Of a stretch of 64,000 nt of DNA, positions 8,830-17,429 are shown one piece after another (within the stretch, counting starts at the first letter, position 1; every line of letters starts with the position of its first letter). Location: assembly GCA_963931605.1 (NCBI GenBank), contig OZ007031.1:62001-126000 (forward strand), in the 5' to 3' direction. The translations under genes were made by a program, and so were the position numbers. The DNA comes from CALUOB01 sp944322305. GTDB lineage: Bacteria > Actinomycetota > Coriobacteriia > Coriobacteriales > Coriobacteriaceae. Under the pieces are notes generated by a model. That model made no database searches. It worked only from the letters and a program-made list of their open reading frames with translations, and was not told where the DNA came from.

Positions 8830-9837
8830 ATGAAGATCAACCACGCGATCCTGCACGTTTTGGACTTCACCTCGGGCGTCACCGTGTTCTCGCAGGCCGA
8901 GCTCGATCTGTCGAGCAAGCAGGTGCGCTCGTTTGTCGAGAAGCACCTCAAGAAGGTGCGCGGCGACGCCTCGGCCAAGCGGGGGACGTTTACCGAGGAA
9001 AGCGGCTTTGCGCAGGAGCTCAAACGCTACTTCTTCGGCGAGACGAGCTTCGTGGACCTCTCCACACAGGTGGCCGACTTTCTCGCTGGCGAGCTGGGGC
9101 AGGTGGACCCCGCTGAGTCGACTGACGTGCTGGTGGCTGACTTCGCCGATGACGAGGACGAGGGCGCGCGCTACTTCGCCGTGCTGCTGATGACGAGCCG
9201 CCTGGCCTTCATGCACGAGGTGCGTCAGGGCGGCGGCTTGGTGGTAAACGACATCGCGCGCCACTACGCCATCCTGCCGAGCCCCTCGCAGAAGGTCGGA
9301 TCGTATGCGGTGGTGGGCGCGCGGTCGCTTGCCATCAGCTACGCGGACAAAAAGCGCACCATCAACGGGCAGGACACCCTGGTGATTCCCGACGGCCTTT
9401 TGCAGTGCGAGACGGGTGTCTCGGCCAAAGAGGCGATCGACGAGGTCACGCGCATCGTCGAGGAGGTGGCCGAGGAGTACGGTGCCAACACGGCGGTGGC
9501 GCTGTCGCGCGCCAAGAGCTACCTGGTGGAGAAGGCCGAGGAGGACGAGAGCTTCTCGCCCGAGGAGATCGGCCGCGCCGCCTTTGAGGACGAACCCGCG
9601 CTTGCCGAGCGCTACGTTGAGCAGGCGGCCGAGGCGGCGCTGCCCGCCGAGGTGCCGGTGGAGCCGGTGGTGGCTGAGCGCCGCGGCCGCAACCACCGCA
9701 TCCGCACCGACACGGGCATCGAGATCACCTTCCCGTCGGAGTACTGCGACAACCGCGACTACATCGAGTTCGTGAACAACCCCAACGGGCTCATCTCGAT
9801 CGAGCTCAAGAACATCGGCAAGATCACCAACCGCTAG
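8830..9837 (+). CDS. Nucleoid-associated protein, NdpA/YejK (37 kDa) family
   Basis: A 335-residue cytoplasmic protein matching the NA37/NdpA family by overall pattern: N-terminal INHAILHVLDF, central SRLAFMHEVRQGGGLVV and C-terminal GIEITFPSEYCDNRDYIEFVNNPNGLISIELKNIGKI. Family members are nucleoid-associated and interact with DNA; no catalytic activity is established. The ATG at 8830 follows TAGGAGC; the reading frame extends upstream without an RBS, so the shorter form is chosen. It is monocistronic. Confidence 0.85.
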   Translation: MKINHAILHVLDFTSGVTVFSQAELDLSSKQVRSFVEKHLKKVRGDASAKRGTFTEESGFAQELKRYFFGETSFVDLSTQVADFLAGELGQVDPAESTDVLVADFADDEDEGARYFAVLLMTSRLAFMHEVRQGGGLVVNDIARHYAILPSPSQKVGSYAVVGARSLAISYADKKRTINGQDTLVIPDGLLQCETGVSAKEAIDEVTRIVEEVAEEYGANTAVALSRAKSYLVEKAEEDESFSPEEIGRAAFEDEPALAERYVEQAAEAALPAEVPVEPVVAERRGRNHRIRTDTGIEITFPSEYCDNRDYIEFVNNPNGLISIELKNIGKITNR

Positions 9838-9921
9838 ACAGCGGCATCCCCGGCGGCATCCGGCGGACCCTCCTGCGCGTGGCCTAGCTCCAGAGGCCAG
9901 CGGTGTCGTCGGGGTCGGCGC

Positions 9922-11721
9922 TCAGGCGACGTCGGTTCGCCCGCTAGGTTCCTGGGAGCGCCCCTCGCCTCCCAGCGAGGGAACGCGCCGCTTGATGCGC
10001 TCGCTGCGCGGCTCAAAAGGCTCGGCGGAGTGCACGGTGGGTGCGCCCGTTTGCTGCGGGTACAGCACCGAAGCGGTGTCTTGGGCCTGGCGCGGTGCGG
10101 CGGTGTGCTGGCTTGCGTGCGCTGCGCTACCGGCGTGGTGAGCTGCAACATGCTGGGGATCGTGTGCTTGCCCACCGCTCACGGCGCCGCCGTGGGCGTG
10201 CGCATGCGGGTTGTGCTGCCCCACCTGCTGTGCAGGGGCTCCCGTGCCAGGCGCCTGCTGCCTCGTGTCCGCAGGCTGCGAGCCCGACCGCCTCACCACG
10301 GGCATCTGACGCACGGCTCCGCGCCCGTAGGCCGAGCTGCCGTACGCCCTGGTGCCGCCGCCCGGGCGGTTCGCACGCCCGCTGCGCAGCGCCGAGCGGA
10401 TGATCAGCACGATTACCGCGACGAGGACAAGCGCTGCCACGGCGATGCCGACGGCGAAGACGGGGTTGGCCTGCAGCAGCTGCGGGTACTGAACCACGCA
10501 GGCGACAGGCGAGGGCATCACGGTGTTGCCGGCCACGAGCCCCACCGTTGCGAGCTCAACACCGTGGTAGCGGTAGGTTGCGGTGCCCAGGCTCGTTCCC
10601 TCGCCAACAGGCACGGCGATGTTCTCGGGAAGCTCATAGCTCACCTCGAGGGCGTCGGCGGCAAGGTCGTTGGGTAGCAAGCCTTCCACCGTGCCGTCGA
10701 TCGCCACGGACAGGCGCGTATCGGCTGCCGCACCGATAACCGGCACGCTTTCCACGGCCGTGCCGCTTGCGAGCACCGCGTGGCGCGACCAGTTCTGGTA
10801 GCCCCAGTCAAACAGGGTGAGCGCCGCGGTGAAGTTGCCGTTCACCTCGCCCCACGCCTGGGCGCTGGGGCAGCCCATGACCACGCAGTACAGCGTGACG
10901 CCGTCCTTCTCGGCCGCGGCGGCCAAGCAGCGGCCCGCCTCGGTGGTGTTGCCGGTTTTCACGCCGAAGCACGGCTCGTAGTAGCACGACGCGTCCGGGT
11001 CTATCAGCAGGTTGGTGTTCTCAAGCTCGTGCGCAGGCTGGAGGTCGGTTGCCGGCATGGTGTAGGACGTGGTGGCCACGATCTCGGCGAACGTGGCGTT
11101 TTGCATGGCGGCGTACGCCATGCGGTAGATGTCGCGCGCGCAGCTCCAGTGGTTGTCGTCATGTAGGCCGCAGGGGTTGGCGAAGTGGGTGTTGGTGCAG
11201 CCGAGCTCGACGGCGCGGTCGTTCATCATCTGCACGAACTTCTCGACCGAGCCACCCACGTAGCGCGCGAGCACATACGACGCGTCGTTGCCCGAGGGAA
11301 GCAGGAGCCCGTAGAGCAGGTCGCGCACGGTGTAGGTCTCGCCGGCCATGAGGCCGGCCACGGTGCTGTCCCAGGTGACCTCGGTGAGGTCGGAGGCCTC
11401 CACAGTCACCTCGTCGTCCAAGTCGGCGTTCTCCAGCGTGAGCAGGGCCGTCATGATCTTGGTCATGGAGGCGGGGTAGCGCGTCTCGTCAGCGTTGCTC
11501 TCGTAGAGCACGGTGCCGGTGTCAGGGTCTACGAGAAGGGCCGCCGTGGCGTTGACCGCGGGGTCCTCAAGCGCGCGAGCGGGCACGGCGGCGCAGAGGA
11601 AGAGCACAAGCGCGAAGGCCAGCACGCGCAGCAGGGCGCTCAACGCGCTTCCGGCGCGTTTTGGCGCGGGCTTGCGGGCGTCGTTTGCGGATCGGGGTGT
11701 GCGGGGGTCTGTCTGATGCAT
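9922..11721 (-). CDS. D-alanyl-D-alanine carboxypeptidase (PBP5/DacA-like) with His-rich C-terminal tail
   Basis: A penicillin-binding serine peptidase that trims the terminal D-Ala of peptidoglycan stem peptides outside the membrane. It has a signal segment at about residues 26-50, then S85-M-T-K88 (SxxK), S143-G-N145 and K255-T-G, the three motifs of the class. A C-terminal transmembrane helix at about 420-450 replaces the usual amphipathic anchor. It is followed by about 150 residues rich in His, Ala, Gln and Gly that should lie in the cytoplasm. The family is usually about 400 residues, so the 599-residue length comes from this tail. GAAGGAG precedes the ATG. Confidence 0.92.
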   Translation of the reverse strand: MHQTDPRTPRSANDARKPAPKRAGSALSALLRVLAFALVLFLCAAVPARALEDPAVNATAALLVDPDTGTVLYESNADETRYPASMTKIMTALLTLENADLDDEVTVEASDLTEVTWDSTVAGLMAGETYTVRDLLYGLLLPSGNDASYVLARYVGGSVEKFVQMMNDRAVELGCTNTHFANPCGLHDDNHWSCARDIYRMAYAAMQNATFAEIVATTSYTMPATDLQPAHELENTNLLIDPDASCYYEPCFGVKTGNTTEAGRCLAAAAEKDGVTLYCVVMGCPSAQAWGEVNGNFTAALTLFDWGYQNWSRHAVLASGTAVESVPVIGAAADTRLSVAIDGTVEGLLPNDLAADALEVSYELPENIAVPVGEGTSLGTATYRYHGVELATVGLVAGNTVMPSPVACVVQYPQLLQANPVFAVGIAVAALVLVAVIVLIIRSALRSGRANRPGGGTRAYGSSAYGRGAVRQMPVVRRSGSQPADTRQQAPGTGAPAQQVGQHNPHAHAHGGAVSGGQAHDPQHVAAHHAGSAAHASQHTAAPRQAQDTASVLYPQQTGAPTVHSAEPFEPRSERIKRRVPSLGGEGRSQEPSGRTDVA

Positions 11722-12083
11722 GGGACGCTCCTTCTTGTTCGCTGTGTTCGATTATCGCACGCCGTGCGGACACGTTTTGGACGATTTGCTCGGCTTAGGT
11801 CAGTTTTAAGAAGAAGGGGGAGGGCAGAAACGTGGGCTCCCGGCACGCTGGACCCTTGCGGCCGTTGCCCGTTGCCGGTTGCGGTGCCCCGCCGGTTTGC
11901 GCCGCTGCCCGCCGCATCCTCTGCCCGGCACTGCCCAAGGTGCGCGCCACCCCGGCCTTACCCCGTCCCACCTGCAGAATCACCCTGGCGGGGTAATGGC
12001 CCAACCGTGCGTTTTCAGCCCATAATCAACTGCTATCCGTATGCGTAAGATCGCGAGCAAGCCTACAAAAGGGAGGAGAGCAG
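11722..12083. other. Divergent intergenic region (362 bp)
   Basis: Separates the carboxypeptidase (minus) from the cytochrome gene (plus). On the minus strand GATAAT (plus 11751-11756) is a possible -10 box for the carboxypeptidase. On the plus strand CATAAT at 12021-12026 is a possible -10 box for the cytochrome. Neither has a good -35 box. No convincing gene is seen. Confidence 0.4.
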
Positions 12084-12719
12084 ATGGCCGAGAACAACGA
12101 CAAGACCCGCGCCGACGCTGAGATTGAGCGCGGGGCGTCGGGCACGCTGCCGCGCATCCGCAGGCGCCTTTCCAAAAACAAGCGCCTCACCATCGTGGTG
12201 GCTGCTGTTGCCGTGGTGGCGGTGGCGGCGGTGAGCTTCGGGGTGTGGAGCACCACGCCGGCGTTCTGCAGCACGCTGTGCCACAGCCCGCTGGCCAACT
12301 ACGTGGACGGCTACTATGCCACCGACATGAGCCAGTCGAGCGCTGGCATCCGCGTGCACGCCAACGCGGGGCTCAACTGCCTCAGCTGCCACAGCCGCTC
12401 CATGGTGCGCCAGGCGGGCGAGGTGGCGCACTGGGCCACCGACAGCTACGAGGTGGACGAGGAGGACTTCCTGGTGAAGGACGAGACGCTTCTCACCAAG
12501 GAGTTCTGCACGCGCTCGGGCTGCCACACCTGGGAGGCCGTCGTTGACAGCACCTGGGGCTTCGCCGGCAACGACGAGGAGTTCAACTCGCACGCAAGCC
12601 ATCAGGACGGCTCGGTCACCTGTTCGGACTGCCACTCCATTCACCAGCAGAACCAGCTGTACTGCGCCAAGTGTCATGATCTCAAGCTTCCGGAAGGGTG
12701 GGTGGCTACCAGTGAGTAA
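12084..12719 (+). CDS. NapC/NrfH-like membrane-anchored multihaem cytochrome c
   Basis: A 211-residue electron carrier that probably passes electrons from menaquinol to a periplasmic-side reductase. After a basic N-terminus there is one membrane anchor (about residues 34-56). Five haem-binding motifs follow: C62STLCH (CX3CH), C99LSCH, C142TRSGCH (CX4CH), C180SDCH and C194AKCH. Two of the five therefore have non-standard spacing. AAAGGGAGGAGAG precedes the ATG. The stop codon overlaps the start of the flavoprotein gene by eight bases, so the two were made as a pair; that partner is now truncated. Confidence 0.88.
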   Translation: MAENNDKTRADAEIERGASGTLPRIRRRLSKNKRLTIVVAAVAVVAVAAVSFGVWSTTPAFCSTLCHSPLANYVDGYYATDMSQSSAGIRVHANAGLNCLSCHSRSMVRQAGEVAHWATDSYEVDEEDFLVKDETLLTKEFCTRSGCHTWEAVVDSTWGFAGNDEEFNSHASHQDGSVTCSDCHSIHQQNQLYCAKCHDLKLPEGWVATSE

Positions 12720-13455
12720 CGAGAAGACCTCCGCCGCGCAGGCGTCCGCTCCGGCCCGGGGCGTGACGCGCCGCGGCTTCATCAAGGCAGCCGGCGCCGC
12801 AGCCGTCGCCGGCGTCGCGGCCACCGAGCTGAGCGGCTGCGGGGAGGGCCGCGTTGTCTCGGGCGCGGGCTCTGCGGCGGCGAACCCGGTGACGCAGCGC
12901 GCCGTCCCCAGCTGGCTCGGCACGGCGCCCGAGGTGGACGAGTCCGCGATCACCGAGACCGTGGATGTCGACGTGGTCGTGGTGGGGCTCGGCACCGCCG
13001 GCGTGCCCGCCGTGATATCCGCAGCCGAGAACGGCGCCCGCGTGCTGGGCATCGACTCCCAGGCCGAGATCTCCAACGTGCGCGAGGACATCGGCGCCAT
13101 CAACTCCAGCCTGCAGAAGGCCTCGTTCGCGGAGTTCCCGCAGTTCGAGATCGACCCCATGGAGGCCATGGAGGACATCGTCCGCTACGCCAACGGCTTC
13201 GTGAGCTGCGACCTCGTGAAGCTCTGGGCCGAGGAGTCGGGCCCCACCATTGACTGGCTCACCCAGATCTGCGAGCGCAACGGCGACTTCAAGATGAAGC
13301 TCGCTTGCGGGCGCGACCGCGCGTTTATCCAAGAGCGGCTCGTCGTGTCGAGAAACACGGTGAAGGCGCACGTCAAGCATGTCTACGCCAAGCTCGGGAT
13401 CCACTCGCACCAGGAGCTGATCGCCCTGGTAGAGCGGGGGAGCTCGGCGCGGTAG
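12712..13455 (+). pseudogene. Truncated Tat-exported FAD reductase fused in frame to a LuxR-type HTH
   Basis: An open frame of 247 codons starting at GTG 12712, inside the cytochrome stop. It opens with a twin-arginine signal (RRGFIK, ending LSGC, possibly a lipoprotein) and the FAD-binding Rossmann start VVVVGLGTAGVPAVISAAE of fumarate-reductase-type flavoproteins. These enzymes run to about 500-600 residues, but here the flavoprotein sequence stops near residue 197 (about nt 13295-13315). The remaining 50 residues are the C-terminal part of a GerE/LuxR helix-turn-helix (SRNTVKAHVKHVYAKLGIHS). One internal deletion has joined two neighbouring genes. The product lacks the catalytic domain and cannot work as a reductase. 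Confidence 0.85.
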
Positions 13456-13498
13456 GAGGTCCTGCGGAACCCCGTTCAAAATTTTTCGAAAAAAGTTC

Positions 13499-13527
13499 TT
13501 GCATTGGCGGGACGGTCGCGCAATAAT
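13499..13527 (+). promoter_or_regulatory. Promoter of the tRNA-His/tRNA-Lys unit
   Basis: TTGCAT (13499-13504), a 17-bp spacer and AATAAT (13522-13527) stand 36 bp before tRNA-His. Confidence 0.6.
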
Positions 13528-13562
13528 AGTCACCGCGCGAAAGCGCAGGAGCGCTTCACACG

Positions 13563-13639
13563 GTGGGTGTAGCTCAGTTGGCTAGAGCGCCGGGTTGTGG
13601 TCCCGGAGGTCCAGGGTTCGAGTCCCTGTACCCACCCCA
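13563..13639 (+). tRNA. tRNA-His(GTG)
   Basis: Cloverleaf with acceptor GTGGGTG/TACCCAC, anticodon loop TTGTGGT (GTG) and T-loop TTCGAGT. G at 13562 can form the G-1:C73 pair typical of tRNA-His. CCA is encoded (13637-13639). Confidence 0.95.
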
Positions 13640-13655
13640 TTGATAGCTGCATATC

Positions 13656-13731
<76 letters not shown>

Positions 13732-13743
13732 CTCAAACTGACG

Positions 13744-13771
13744 AAGCGAGGACGATGTTCCTCGCTTTTTT
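13744..13771 (+). terminator. Terminator after tRNA-Lys
   Basis: An 8-bp stem AAGCGAGG/CCTCGCTT with an 8-nt loop is followed by a T run. Confidence 0.8.
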
Positions 13772-13842
13772 GTTGCCGCTCCGAGGTTCGCGCCTGCTCT
13801 CGCATGGGCGGCAGCGGATGCGTCAGAGTTGCGTGGCGCGCT

Positions 13843-14474
13843 GTGAAGCGGTACCGCGCGGTTATCTACGACATCGACGGCACGGTTCTGAACACGCTCA
13901 ACATGAACATGTACCCGCTCATGCGCATCATCAAGGAGGAGACGGGCGAGGACTAGACGTTCGACCAGGTGCTGCGCTTTGCCGCCTAACCGGGGATGAA
14001 GGTCATGGAGGAGCTCGGCGTGGCCGACAAGGAGCGCGCGTACGCCCGCTGGGTGCGGTATGTGAACGCGTACGAGGAGGGCGCCACGCTCTACGAGGGC
14101 TTTGGCGAGGTGTCCGAGGCGCTTGCCCGCGCAGGCGTTGTCCAAGCGGTGGTTTCTGCCAAAACGCGCGCGCAGTACGAGATCGACGTGGTGAGCAAGG
14201 GGATCGACGCCTACATGGACGCGGTGGTTCTCGCCGAGGACACCGAGCGCCACAAGCCGACCCCGAGCTGCCGCGCCTGTGCCTTACGCGCCTGGGCGTC
14301 GCGCCGCAGGACGCCATCTACCTTGGCGACGCGCGCTCTGATGCCGAGGCGGCGGCCAACGTGCCCATGGACTTCGGCTATGCCGCGTGGGGGAGTGTCT
14401 CCTCAGAAGGGGTGACGCCCGTAACGCACACGTTCGACGCCCCGCGCGACCTGCTGGCGCAGGCGGCTTCCTAG
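13843..14474 (+). pseudogene. HAD-superfamily hydrolase (phosphoglycolate-phosphatase-like), degraded
   Basis: From GTG 13843 the frame reads into the HAD motif I YDIDGTVLNT, then meets TAG at 13954 and TAA at 13987, both in frame. The same frame continues with motif II (VVSAKTR) up to about 14260, where a frameshift moves the homology to another frame (LGVAPQDAIYLGDARSDAEAAANVPM, motif IV). It ends at TAG 14472. At least three inactivating lesions are therefore visible. All HAD motifs can still be traced, so inactivation looks fairly recent. It lies between tRNA-Lys and tRNA-Arg. Confidence 0.85.
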
Positions 14475-14600
14475 CTTGAGGCGAGGCGCTTGCGGCAAGG
14501 CGAGAAGTGCGTCCGCTTGGTGCGCCTTGGCGCGCGGGCGTACCGCGCCCGCGCAGTCTGCCCGGGCTTGCGCCTGATGGCGGTACGTGCCGTTTTGGGC

Positions 14601-14606
14601 TATAAT
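14601..14606 (+). promoter_or_regulatory. -10 box of tRNA-Arg
   Basis: A perfect TATAAT 11 bp before the tRNA. No clear -35 hexamer at the right distance. Confidence 0.55.
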
Positions 14607-14617
14607 CCAACCCGCAA

Positions 14618-14694
14618 GCGCCACTAGCTCAGCTGGATAGAGCAGGAGACTTCTAATCTCAAGGTCGTTGGTTCGAGTCCGACGTGGCGCACCC
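14618..14694 (+). tRNA. tRNA-Arg(TCT)
   Basis: Acceptor GCGCCAC/GTGGCGC, anticodon loop CTTCTAA (TCT), T-loop TTCGAGT, discriminator A at 14691. The next bases are CCC, so CCA is not encoded, unlike the His and Lys genes upstream. Confidence 0.93.
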
Positions 14695-14702
14695 GTCCGT
14701 TA

Positions 14703-14728
14703 CGCCCCGCCCCGCGCGGGGCTTTTTG
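14703..14728 (+). terminator. Terminator after tRNA-Arg
   Basis: The GC-rich palindrome around GCCCCGCGCGGGGC is followed by TTTTTG. Confidence 0.65.
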
Positions 14729-15308
14729 TGCCGTGGTTGTTTGCGCGGCGGCTGGTTGGCGGCGGATCTTGCACGCAGGTGGGCGGCTTGCATTTCTCGA
14801 TATATGCCGTTTGCCCGCGAGAATGTCAGGCAAGGATGAACCGCGGTTCCGGTTGGCCGCTGGCGTGTCCTGCAAGTTTCAGGTTGATCGCGATTTTGTC
14901 ATGCTCGGTGCGCTTGGTCGTTCTGGCGACAGCTAGCTCCCGGAAATCCGGGAGTTGCGTGCGGTTCGAGCGATCAAACGGGATTTACCTGCTGTTATCG
15001 CGATCAGCCGAGGGCTTAGATGCAGGCTTAGCGGGCAACAAGAGCTTGTGCGTCATTTTTGCGGTCAACCGGCCACCCCGCTTGCCGCCGGGGCGAGGGG
15101 AGACGGGGCTTGGCTGCGATAATCGAGACCAACTGCGTGTCTGCGTGTCATCAGCGCGGCCAACCGGCCCCGTCCCGCCTGCAGCCCGCACCCACCCCGC
15201 GTTCTTCTCGGCGAAAACGAGCCGTTGGCGGCATGGCATAATGGGGTACAAGCAGCAAAGGCAGTTTCTGCGCCCGCGTCCGGCGGGCTGCGAGAAGGAG
15301 GATTGCAC
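14729..15308. other. Intergenic region between tRNA-Arg and rpiB (580 bp)
   Basis: No supported gene; the long open frames here overlap the tRNA or the start of rpiB in the wrong frame. A 7-bp hairpin CTCCCGG/CCGGGAG lies at 14937-14954. CAACCGGCC occurs twice about 95 bp apart (near 15065 and 15160). TGGCATAAT at 15235-15243 is an extended -10 element likely to serve rpiB. Confidence 0.45.
15235..15243 (+). promoter_or_regulatory. Extended -10 promoter element of rpiB
   Basis: TGGCATAAT, that is TG-N followed by CATAAT, 65 bp before the start codon; no -35 box is recognisable. Confidence 0.45.
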
Positions 15309-15773
15309 ATGAGGATTGCCATCGGCAACGACCATGCGGCCGTCGAGCTCAAGAACATCATCGTCGAGCACCTTGAGCAGCGTGGATGCGAGGTCGTGAA
15401 CTACGGCACCGACTCCACCGAGAGCTTCGACTATCCCATCGCCGGCTACAAGGTGGCCCGCGCCGTCGCTGACGGCCAGGCTGACCGCGGCATTCTCATC
15501 TGCGGCACCGGCGTGGGCATCAGCCTCGCCGCCAACAAGGTTGACGGCATCCGCGCCTGCGTGTGCTCCGAGCCCTTCTCGGCCAAGCTCTCCCGCCAGC
15601 ACAACAACACCAACGTGCTGGCGTTCGGCGCGCGCGTGGTGGGCTCCGAGCTCGCCAAGATGATCGTCGACGAGTGGCTCGACGCCGAGTTCGAGGGCGG
15701 CCGCCACGAGCGTCGCGTGGCCATGCTCACCGAGATCGAGCAGACCCAGAGCTTGGCGGCGGCGCAGGAGTAG
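15309..15773 (+). CDS. rpiB: Ribose-5-phosphate isomerase B
   Basis: Interconverts ribose 5-phosphate and ribulose 5-phosphate in the non-oxidative pentose phosphate pathway. The 154-residue protein shows the RpiB/LacAB fold signatures: N-terminal IAIGNDHAAVELK, catalytic Cys in LICGTGVGISLAANK and the phosphate-binding SRQHNNTNVLAFGARVVG. GAGAAGGAGGA precedes the ATG at 15309. A LacA/LacB galactose-6-phosphate isomerase role is the alternative, but a single gene without a partner subunit favours RpiB. Confidence 0.88.
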   Translation: MRIAIGNDHAAVELKNIIVEHLEQRGCEVVNYGTDSTESFDYPIAGYKVARAVADGQADRGILICGTGVGISLAANKVDGIRACVCSEPFSAKLSRQHNNTNVLAFGARVVGSELAKMIVDEWLDAEFEGGRHERRVAMLTEIEQTQSLAAAQE

Positions 15774-15934
15774 GCCGCGCAAACGGGGTGGGCGCGCCAC
15801 GTCGGCGAAAACTGCGACCGGATGCCGTTTTCATCTAGTCGCGCCCGAATGTTTTTATTACACTTAGTTGTGCGTCCGTTCTGATATTGTCAGACCGATC
15901 GTCGCATTAACAGTCACGTCTGCGGGAGGACAAA

Positions 15935-16843
15935 GTGATTTATACCGTTACCTTCAACCCGGCCATTGACTACGTGGTACACCCTAAGACCTTCAAGATG
16001 GGGCGCACCAATCGCTCCACGCATGAGGACTTCTCGTTTGGCGGCAAGGGCTTGGACGTCTCCGCGGTGCTGTCCAACCTCAACGTGCCGAACATCTGCA
16101 TGGGCTTCATCGCCGGCTTCTCCGGCCGCTTCATCGAGGACACCCTGCATGAGGCCGGCATGGTGACCGACCTCATCTGGCTTGACGAGGGCTATACCCG
16201 CATCAACATCAAGATCGACGAAACCCGCATCAACGGCGCGGGCCCGCACATCAGCCACGAGAAGTACGGCATCCTCATGGACAAGCTCGAGCGCTTGGTT
16301 GAGGGCGACACGCTCGTCCTGAACGGCTCCGTGCCCTCCTCGCTCCCGCAGGACACCTACGCCAACATCATGGAGCAGTTCGACGGCCGCGGCATCCGCT
16401 ACGTGGTCGACGCCGTGGGCGACCTGCTGGTGCGCTCGCTCAAGTGCAAGCCGTTCCTCATCAAGCCCAACAACCACGAGGTTGGCGACATCTTCGAGGT
16501 TACCATCGACACCCCCGAGGAGTGCCTGCCCTACGCCCACAAGCTGCACGACATGGGTGCGCAGAACGTCATCGTGTCCTGCGGCGGCCTGGGCTCCTGC
16601 CTGGTTGACTCCGACGGCAAGGAGCACATCGTGCGCGCCGTCAAGGGCGAGGTCGTCAACACCACCGGCGCCGGCGACGCGGTGCTCGCGGGCTTCCTGG
16701 CTGCGGTCGACTGGGGCAAGAGCTACGAGGAGGCTCTGCGCTTCGCCTCTGCCTGTGGTTCCGCCACCGCGTTCAGCCAGGGCATGGCTACGCGCGAGAA
16801 GATCGAGGAAGTCTGCAAGATGATGGAGGAGCAGGGCCTGTAG
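15935..16843 (+). CDS. PfkB-family sugar kinase, 1-phosphofructokinase-like
   Basis: A ribokinase-fold kinase of 302 residues. The N-terminal TVTFNPAIDYVV and FGGKGLDVS motifs and the C-terminal NTTGAGDAVLAGF (anion hole and catalytic Asp) are typical of FruK/LacC kinases. The likely substrate is fructose 1-phosphate or tagatose 6-phosphate. The start is a GTG at 15935 with GGGAGG ahead of it. The general PTS genes ptsH and ptsI follow after about 220 bp, which supports a role in PTS sugar use, but no sugar-specific EII gene is present. Confidence 0.82.
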   Translation: MIYTVTFNPAIDYVVHPKTFKMGRTNRSTHEDFSFGGKGLDVSAVLSNLNVPNICMGFIAGFSGRFIEDTLHEAGMVTDLIWLDEGYTRINIKIDETRINGAGPHISHEKYGILMDKLERLVEGDTLVLNGSVPSSLPQDTYANIMEQFDGRGIRYVVDAVGDLLVRSLKCKPFLIKPNNHEVGDIFEVTIDTPEECLPYAHKLHDMGAQNVIVSCGGLGSCLVDSDGKEHIVRAVKGEVVNTTGAGDAVLAGFLAAVDWGKSYEEALRFASACGSATAFSQGMATREKIEEVCKMMEEQGL

Positions 16844-17061
16844 GGCGCTGCCTCCGCTCGCGTTCGCTCACCGCGCGGCGCAAGGCAGGCCGCTGCTGTT
16901 TGGCTTGCGCCGCTCATCGTTCGTTCATGACCATGTAAGGATTTGAGCTTTTACGGTCTTGACGGACGGTTTATCCTATAGCAGTGCCGGAACAGCCCGG
17001 CGCGTCACATTGGGATCTCTTCACAGGATCTGTGGTGAAGGTTACAACGAAGGAGTAAAAG

Positions 17062-17325
17062 ATGGTTTCTGAGAAGGTCACGCTCGTCAACCCCCAGGGT
17101 CTCCACATGCGTCCCGCTGGCATGTTCGCCTCTGCCATGGGCAAGTTCTCCTGCGACGTGACGGTCGTCACCCCCGACAAGGAGGTCAACGGCAAGTCCC
17201 CGATGGCCCTCATGGCCGCCGGCATCCCCTGCGGCACCGAGGTTGAGGTTCGTTGCGACGGCGCTGACGAGGCCGAGGCTCTGGCCGCTGCCGTGGAGCT
17301 CATCAAGAGCGGTCTCGGCGAGTAA
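17062..17325 (+). CDS. ptsH: PTS phosphocarrier protein HPr
   Basis: An 87-residue carrier that takes phosphate from Enzyme I to sugar-specific EII proteins. The active-site histidine is H15 in GLHMRPAG. Ser46 in NGKSPM is conserved at the position phosphorylated by HPr kinase, although the usual KSIM is KSPM here. AAGGAG stands before the ATG. A hairpin follows before ptsI, so HPr can be made in excess over Enzyme I. Confidence 0.95.
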   Translation: MVSEKVTLVNPQGLHMRPAGMFASAMGKFSCDVTVVTPDKEVNGKSPMALMAAGIPCGTEVEVRCDGADEAEALAAAVELIKSGLGE

Positions 17326-17348
17326 GTAGGCGTGGCTTCGCTGCGTTA

Positions 17349-17406
17349 AACCAAAACCGGTTTTTGGTTCGGGCGTCCGCGCATGCGCGTGGGCGCCTTT
17401 TTTGTT
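17349..17406 (+). terminator. Tandem hairpins between ptsH and ptsI (attenuator)
   Basis: An AACCAAAA/TTTTGGTT palindrome (17349-17369) is followed by an imperfect GC hairpin (about 17371-17397) and a run of T. Transcription into ptsI must pass both. Confidence 0.65.
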
Positions 17407-17429
17407 TTCCAAGGAGAGGAACAAAGGAA

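Noticed and set aside
14668..15312. Open frame of 214 codons between tRNA-Arg and rpiB
   Set aside because: It begins inside the tRNA, has no ribosome site or recognisable sequence, and ends just within rpiB in another frame.
17062..17325. HPr Ser46 as evidence of catabolite repression through HPr kinase
   Set aside because: The Ser is present, but no hprK, ccpA or operator site is seen in the window, so only the residue is noted.
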